Source: an uncultured Collinsella sp.
GTDB lineage: Bacteria > Actinomycetota > Coriobacteriia > Coriobacteriales > Coriobacteriaceae
Direction: 5' to 3'
DNA: 7,701 bases
NCBI GenBank assembly: GCA_902465115.1
Contig: CABQMC010000070.1
Coordinates: 1-7,701, forward strand
Shown here: positions 5,322 to 7,701 of the stretch, piece after piece
Layout of the letters: every line of letters starts with the position of its first letter
How positions within the stretch are numbered: the first letter of the stretch is position 1
Translations under genes and position numbers: made by a program
Notes under the pieces: model-generated
Seen by the model: only the letters and a program-made list of their open reading frames with translations
Database searches by the model: none
Told to the model about the DNA's origin: nothing

Positions 5322-7520
5322 ATGGGTCCTCGCCAACGACAGGGACGCAGCCGTTCAAAGACGCATGCCCTGCCCATAATCCTGCTCTCGTTTTTGGGCT
5401 TTCTGCTGATTGCGGGCGTGGCGTTTGGCATCGGCATGGTCGGCAACGTCAACCGCTGGCTGTCCGATCTGCCCGACTACACCGACGCCAACGCGTATCT
5501 GGTGAGCGAGCCCACCGAGATCGTCGACTGCAACGGCAACAAGATCGCGAGCTTCTACACGCAAAACCGCAAGTCCATCACCAAGGACGAGGTCTCCCCC
5601 TACGTGCTGCAGGGCACCGTTGACGTCGAGGACGAGCGCTTCTACGAGCACGGCGGTATCGACCTGTGGGGTATCGCGCGTGCTGCGGTGGCAACCCTCG
5701 GCGGCGGGCATGAAGGCGCCTCGACTATCACCCAGCAGCTGGTGCGCAACACCATCCTGCAGGAGGAGCAGTTCGACTCGACCATCGAGCGTAAGGTGCG
5801 CGAGGCCTACATCGCCGTCAAGATGGAGGACATGTACTCCAAAGACGAGATCCTCATGATGTACCTCAACACCATCTATTACGGCCACGGCGCCTACGGC
5901 ATCGAGGCCGCAGCCGAGACCTATCTGTCCAAGAGCGCCGCCGATCTCACCCTGAGCGAGGCCGCGCTGCTCATCGGCCTTCCCAACTCGCCCTCGCAGT
6001 ACGACCCCACGGTCAACCCCGACCTGGCGCTGTCCCGTCGCAACAAGGTCCTCGACAACATGTTGCGTCTGGGCCACATCACGCAGGAGGAGCACGATGC
6101 CGCACAGGCCGAGCCCATCACCCTCAACGTGACCGAGATTTCGGGCAGCGGCGTCGACGTATACTCGCAGCCCTACTTTGTCGCCTATGTTAAGCAGCTG
6201 CTGGAGCAGGAGTTCTCGACCGACGTGCTCTTTAAGGGCGGCCTGACCGTCAAGACCACCATCGACCCCACGATGCAGCAGGTGGCAGAGAATGCCGTTC
6301 GCGAGCAGCTCGACACGCTCTCGCTCGACGGCCTGGACATGGGCATGGTCGTCGTCGATCCCAAGACCGGCTACATCAAGTGCATGGTGGGCGGCTACGA
6401 CTACAACGCCGACGAGAACCACGTAAACCATGCCACGGCCAAGCGTCCCGTCGGCTCCACCTTCAAGGCCTTTACGCTGGCAACTGCCATCCAAAACGGC
6501 ATGAACCCCAACGTCACCCTCAACTGCAACTCGCCGCTCAAGGCCAAGGGCACCACGACCGAGGTCCAAAACTACGCCAACCATAGCTATGGCAACATCA
6601 CGCTTAAGCAGGCGACGGCATACTCCTCCAACACCGGCTACATCCAGGTGGCGGAAGCCGTCGGCAACAGCAAGATCATCTCGCTCGTCAAAAAGCTCGG
6701 CATCGATCCCGCCAAGGACAACATCGAGGACGTTCCCGTCATGACCCTCGGCACCGGCTCGATCTCGCCGCTCGAGATGGCCGCCGCCTACGCGACGTTT
6801 GCCAACGGCGGCTACTATCGTCAGCCGATCGCCATCACCGAGATTGACTCTCGTACCGGTTCGGTGCTGTACCAGCACACGGACAATCCCTCACAGGTGC
6901 TTACCGAGGGCGAGGCCGCCGCGGTCACCGATGTTCTGTCCGGCGTCATGCAGGGCAGCGGTACGGGTGCTGCTGGCGCCCTGAGCGTCAACCAGCCCTA
7001 TGCCGGCAAGACGGGCACCACCGACAACACCACCAACCTGTGGTTCTGCGGCTATACCCCGCAGCTGGCGTGCGCCCTGTGGACCGGCTATTCCGCAGGC
7101 GAGATCCCCATCCAAAAATACGGCACGGACCTGCTGGGCGACAGCACCAACCTGCCTGTCTTTAAGCGGTTTATGAACACCGTTCTGACCGGTACCGAGC
7201 GCGAGGAGTTTGCGACCGGAACGGCGCCCACCTACAAGAACAACAGCGTCTGGAAGTTCTACGGCACCAACAACTCCAAGAAGACGGAGAACGACGACAA
7301 GGACGAGAACGAGGACGAAGAGGAAACCACCACAACGACTACCACGACGACCACGACCACCGAGACCACGGGCGGCGACACCACCGGCGGCACCGGTACG
7401 ACCGGTGGCTCGACGGGCGGCTCCACTGGTGGTTCGACCGGCGGCGATGGCGGCACGCCTACGCCCACGCCTACACCCACTCCCGACCCCTCGCCCACGC
7501 CTGACGATACGGTCGGCTAG
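5322..7520 (+). CDS. Bifunctional class A penicillin-binding protein (GT51 glycosyltransferase plus transpeptidase)
   Basis: This 732-residue membrane-anchored enzyme polymerises lipid II into glycan strands and cross-links the stem peptides outside the membrane. A basic N-terminus (GPRQRQGRSRSK) precedes one membrane segment (about 18-40). The GT51 domain shows VEDERFYEHGG (102-112, catalytic E103), GASTITQQLVRN (132-143), RKVREAYIAVKME (157-169) and YLNTIYYGHGAYGIEAAA (181-198). The transpeptidase domain shows the nucleophile motif STFK (379-382), SSN (435-437) and KTG (563-565), so both active sites look intact. After about residue 650 comes an acidic stretch (DDKDENEDEEE, 658-668), twelve threonines (669-680), Gly/Thr/Ser repeats (to about 711) and a TP-rich end. 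The start at 5322 has GGAGGT six bases upstream. The same frame is open back to an ATG at 5199, but that would put 41 unlikely residues before the basic N-terminus. A strong terminator follows the TAG. The exact orthologue name (ponA- or pbp-type) is uncertain. Confidence 0.96.
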   Translation: MGPRQRQGRSRSKTHALPIILLSFLGFLLIAGVAFGIGMVGNVNRWLSDLPDYTDANAYLVSEPTEIVDCNGNKIASFYTQNRKSITKDEVSPYVLQGTVDVEDERFYEHGGIDLWGIARAAVATLGGGHEGASTITQQLVRNTILQEEQFDSTIERKVREAYIAVKMEDMYSKDEILMMYLNTIYYGHGAYGIEAAAETYLSKSAADLTLSEAALLIGLPNSPSQYDPTVNPDLALSRRNKVLDNMLRLGHITQEEHDAAQAEPITLNVTEISGSGVDVYSQPYFVAYVKQLLEQEFSTDVLFKGGLTVKTTIDPTMQQVAENAVREQLDTLSLDGLDMGMVVVDPKTGYIKCMVGGYDYNADENHVNHATAKRPVGSTFKAFTLATAIQNGMNPNVTLNCNSPLKAKGTTTEVQNYANHSYGNITLKQATAYSSNTGYIQVAEAVGNSKIISLVKKLGIDPAKDNIEDVPVMTLGTGSISPLEMAAAYATFANGGYYRQPIAITEIDSRTGSVLYQHTDNPSQVLTEGEAAAVTDVLSGVMQGSGTGAAGALSVNQPYAGKTGTTDNTTNLWFCGYTPQLACALWTGYSAGEIPIQKYGTDLLGDSTNLPVFKRFMNTVLTGTEREEFATGTAPTYKNNSVWKFYGTNNSKKTENDDKDENEDEEETTTTTTTTTTTTETTGGDTTGGTGTTGGSTGGSTGGSTGGDGGTPTPTPTPTPDPSPTPDDTVG
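7326..7506 (+). repeat. Low-complexity tail-coding repeats in the PBP gene
   Basis: The DNA encodes Thr12 (7326-7361), then TTGG/STGG-type repeats, then repeated Thr-Pro. The threonine run uses ACC, ACA, ACG and ACT interchangeably, and the STGG units differ at third positions. The repetition is therefore stronger at protein level than at DNA level. Such runs can still vary in copy number between strains. The tail is extracytoplasmic and probably a flexible linker within the wall. Confidence 0.8.
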
Positions 7521-7542
7521 AAATCATCCGGCCATAAGCAAC

Positions 7543-7584
7543 AAGGCCCCCGAGCAGCTTATTAAACTGCTCGGGGGCCTTTTT
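7543..7584 (+). terminator. Strong intrinsic terminator of the PBP gene
   Basis: The arms 7543-7557 (AAGGCCCCCGAGCAG) and 7567-7581 (CTGCTCGGGGGCCTT) pair perfectly over 15 bp around a nine-base loop. They run into TTTTT (7580-7584). The stem starts 22 nt after the PBP stop codon. The A-rich left foot is short, so rightward termination is the main function. Confidence 0.93.
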
Positions 7585-7621
7585 AGTTTAAAGCGACCTG
7601 GTGGGCGGTCTTTATACCAGC

Positions 7622-7660
7622 AAACAAAAAGGGGGTACCGACCAACGTCGATACCCCCTT
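7622..7660 (-). terminator. Intrinsic terminator for a leftward gene beyond the right edge
   Basis: The arms 7629-7637 and 7652-7660 (AAGGGGGTA with TACCCCCTT) pair perfectly. After one mismatch, CGAC/GTCG (7639-7642 with 7647-7650) extends the stem around a CAAC loop. On the minus strand the stem is followed by TTTTTGTTTG (through the A-rich 7621-7630). This implies a convergent minus-strand gene ending at or just right of 7669. The 41 bases to the right edge contain in-strand stops (TAG at 7671-7669, TGA at 7677-7675) but are too short to identify a product. Confidence 0.8.
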
Positions 7661-7701
7661 ACAAGCCACTATGTCACGCACACAGTGCCGAGCGCACGAC
7701 C

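Noticed and set aside
5355..6878. Leftward 507-codon open frame opposite the PBP gene
   Set aside because: It lies wholly antisense to the conserved GT51 and transpeptidase domains. The translation is Val/Gly/Asp-rich with no recognisable motif.
7661..7701. C-terminal fragment of a minus-strand gene at the right edge
   Set aside because: A leftward gene is implied by the terminator, but only about 10 codons would be visible and two frames carry stops. The frame and product cannot be assigned.

Overview
This window reads as chromosomal DNA from a GC-rich anaerobic actinobacterium. The GC bias at third codon positions, strong AAGGAG-type ribosome sites and the gene set suggest Coriobacteriia, perhaps a Collinsella relative. 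That placement is inference from style and would need a database search. No mobile-element gene, CRISPR array, rRNA or tRNA is visible.

Layout, left to right. Positions 1-1626 (minus strand) hold most of an adenine deaminase gene, whose C-terminal end lies beyond the left edge. Positions 1627-2017 are a non-coding stretch dense in inverted repeats: a probable ade promoter, a 58-bp near-perfect palindrome resembling a REP element, a roughly 100-nt imperfect hairpin, and a 12-bp hairpin touching the tyrS stop codon. Positions 2018-3229 (minus) are a complete tyrosyl-tRNA synthetase gene with a 97-nt leader. Positions 3326-5159 (minus) are a U32-family gene that is broken. Its N-terminal and C-terminal halves lie in different frames, and about 35-40 conserved residues that belong between them are absent. 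Positions 5322-7520 (plus) are a complete bifunctional class A penicillin-binding protein with a low-complexity Thr/Gly/Pro tail. The right end carries two terminators facing each other, the second apparently belonging to a leftward gene outside the window.

The genes are mostly housekeeping: purine salvage (ade), translation (tyrS), a radical/iron-sulfur RNA-modification-type U32 protein (if functional), and peptidoglycan synthesis. The U32 gene and tyrS face the same way with a short gap and could be co-transcribed. The penicillin-binding protein diverges from the U32 gene across a 162-nt region. I see no convincing novel multi-gene system. The observations most worth a second look are the internal deletion in the U32 gene and the stacked inverted repeats between tyrS and ade.
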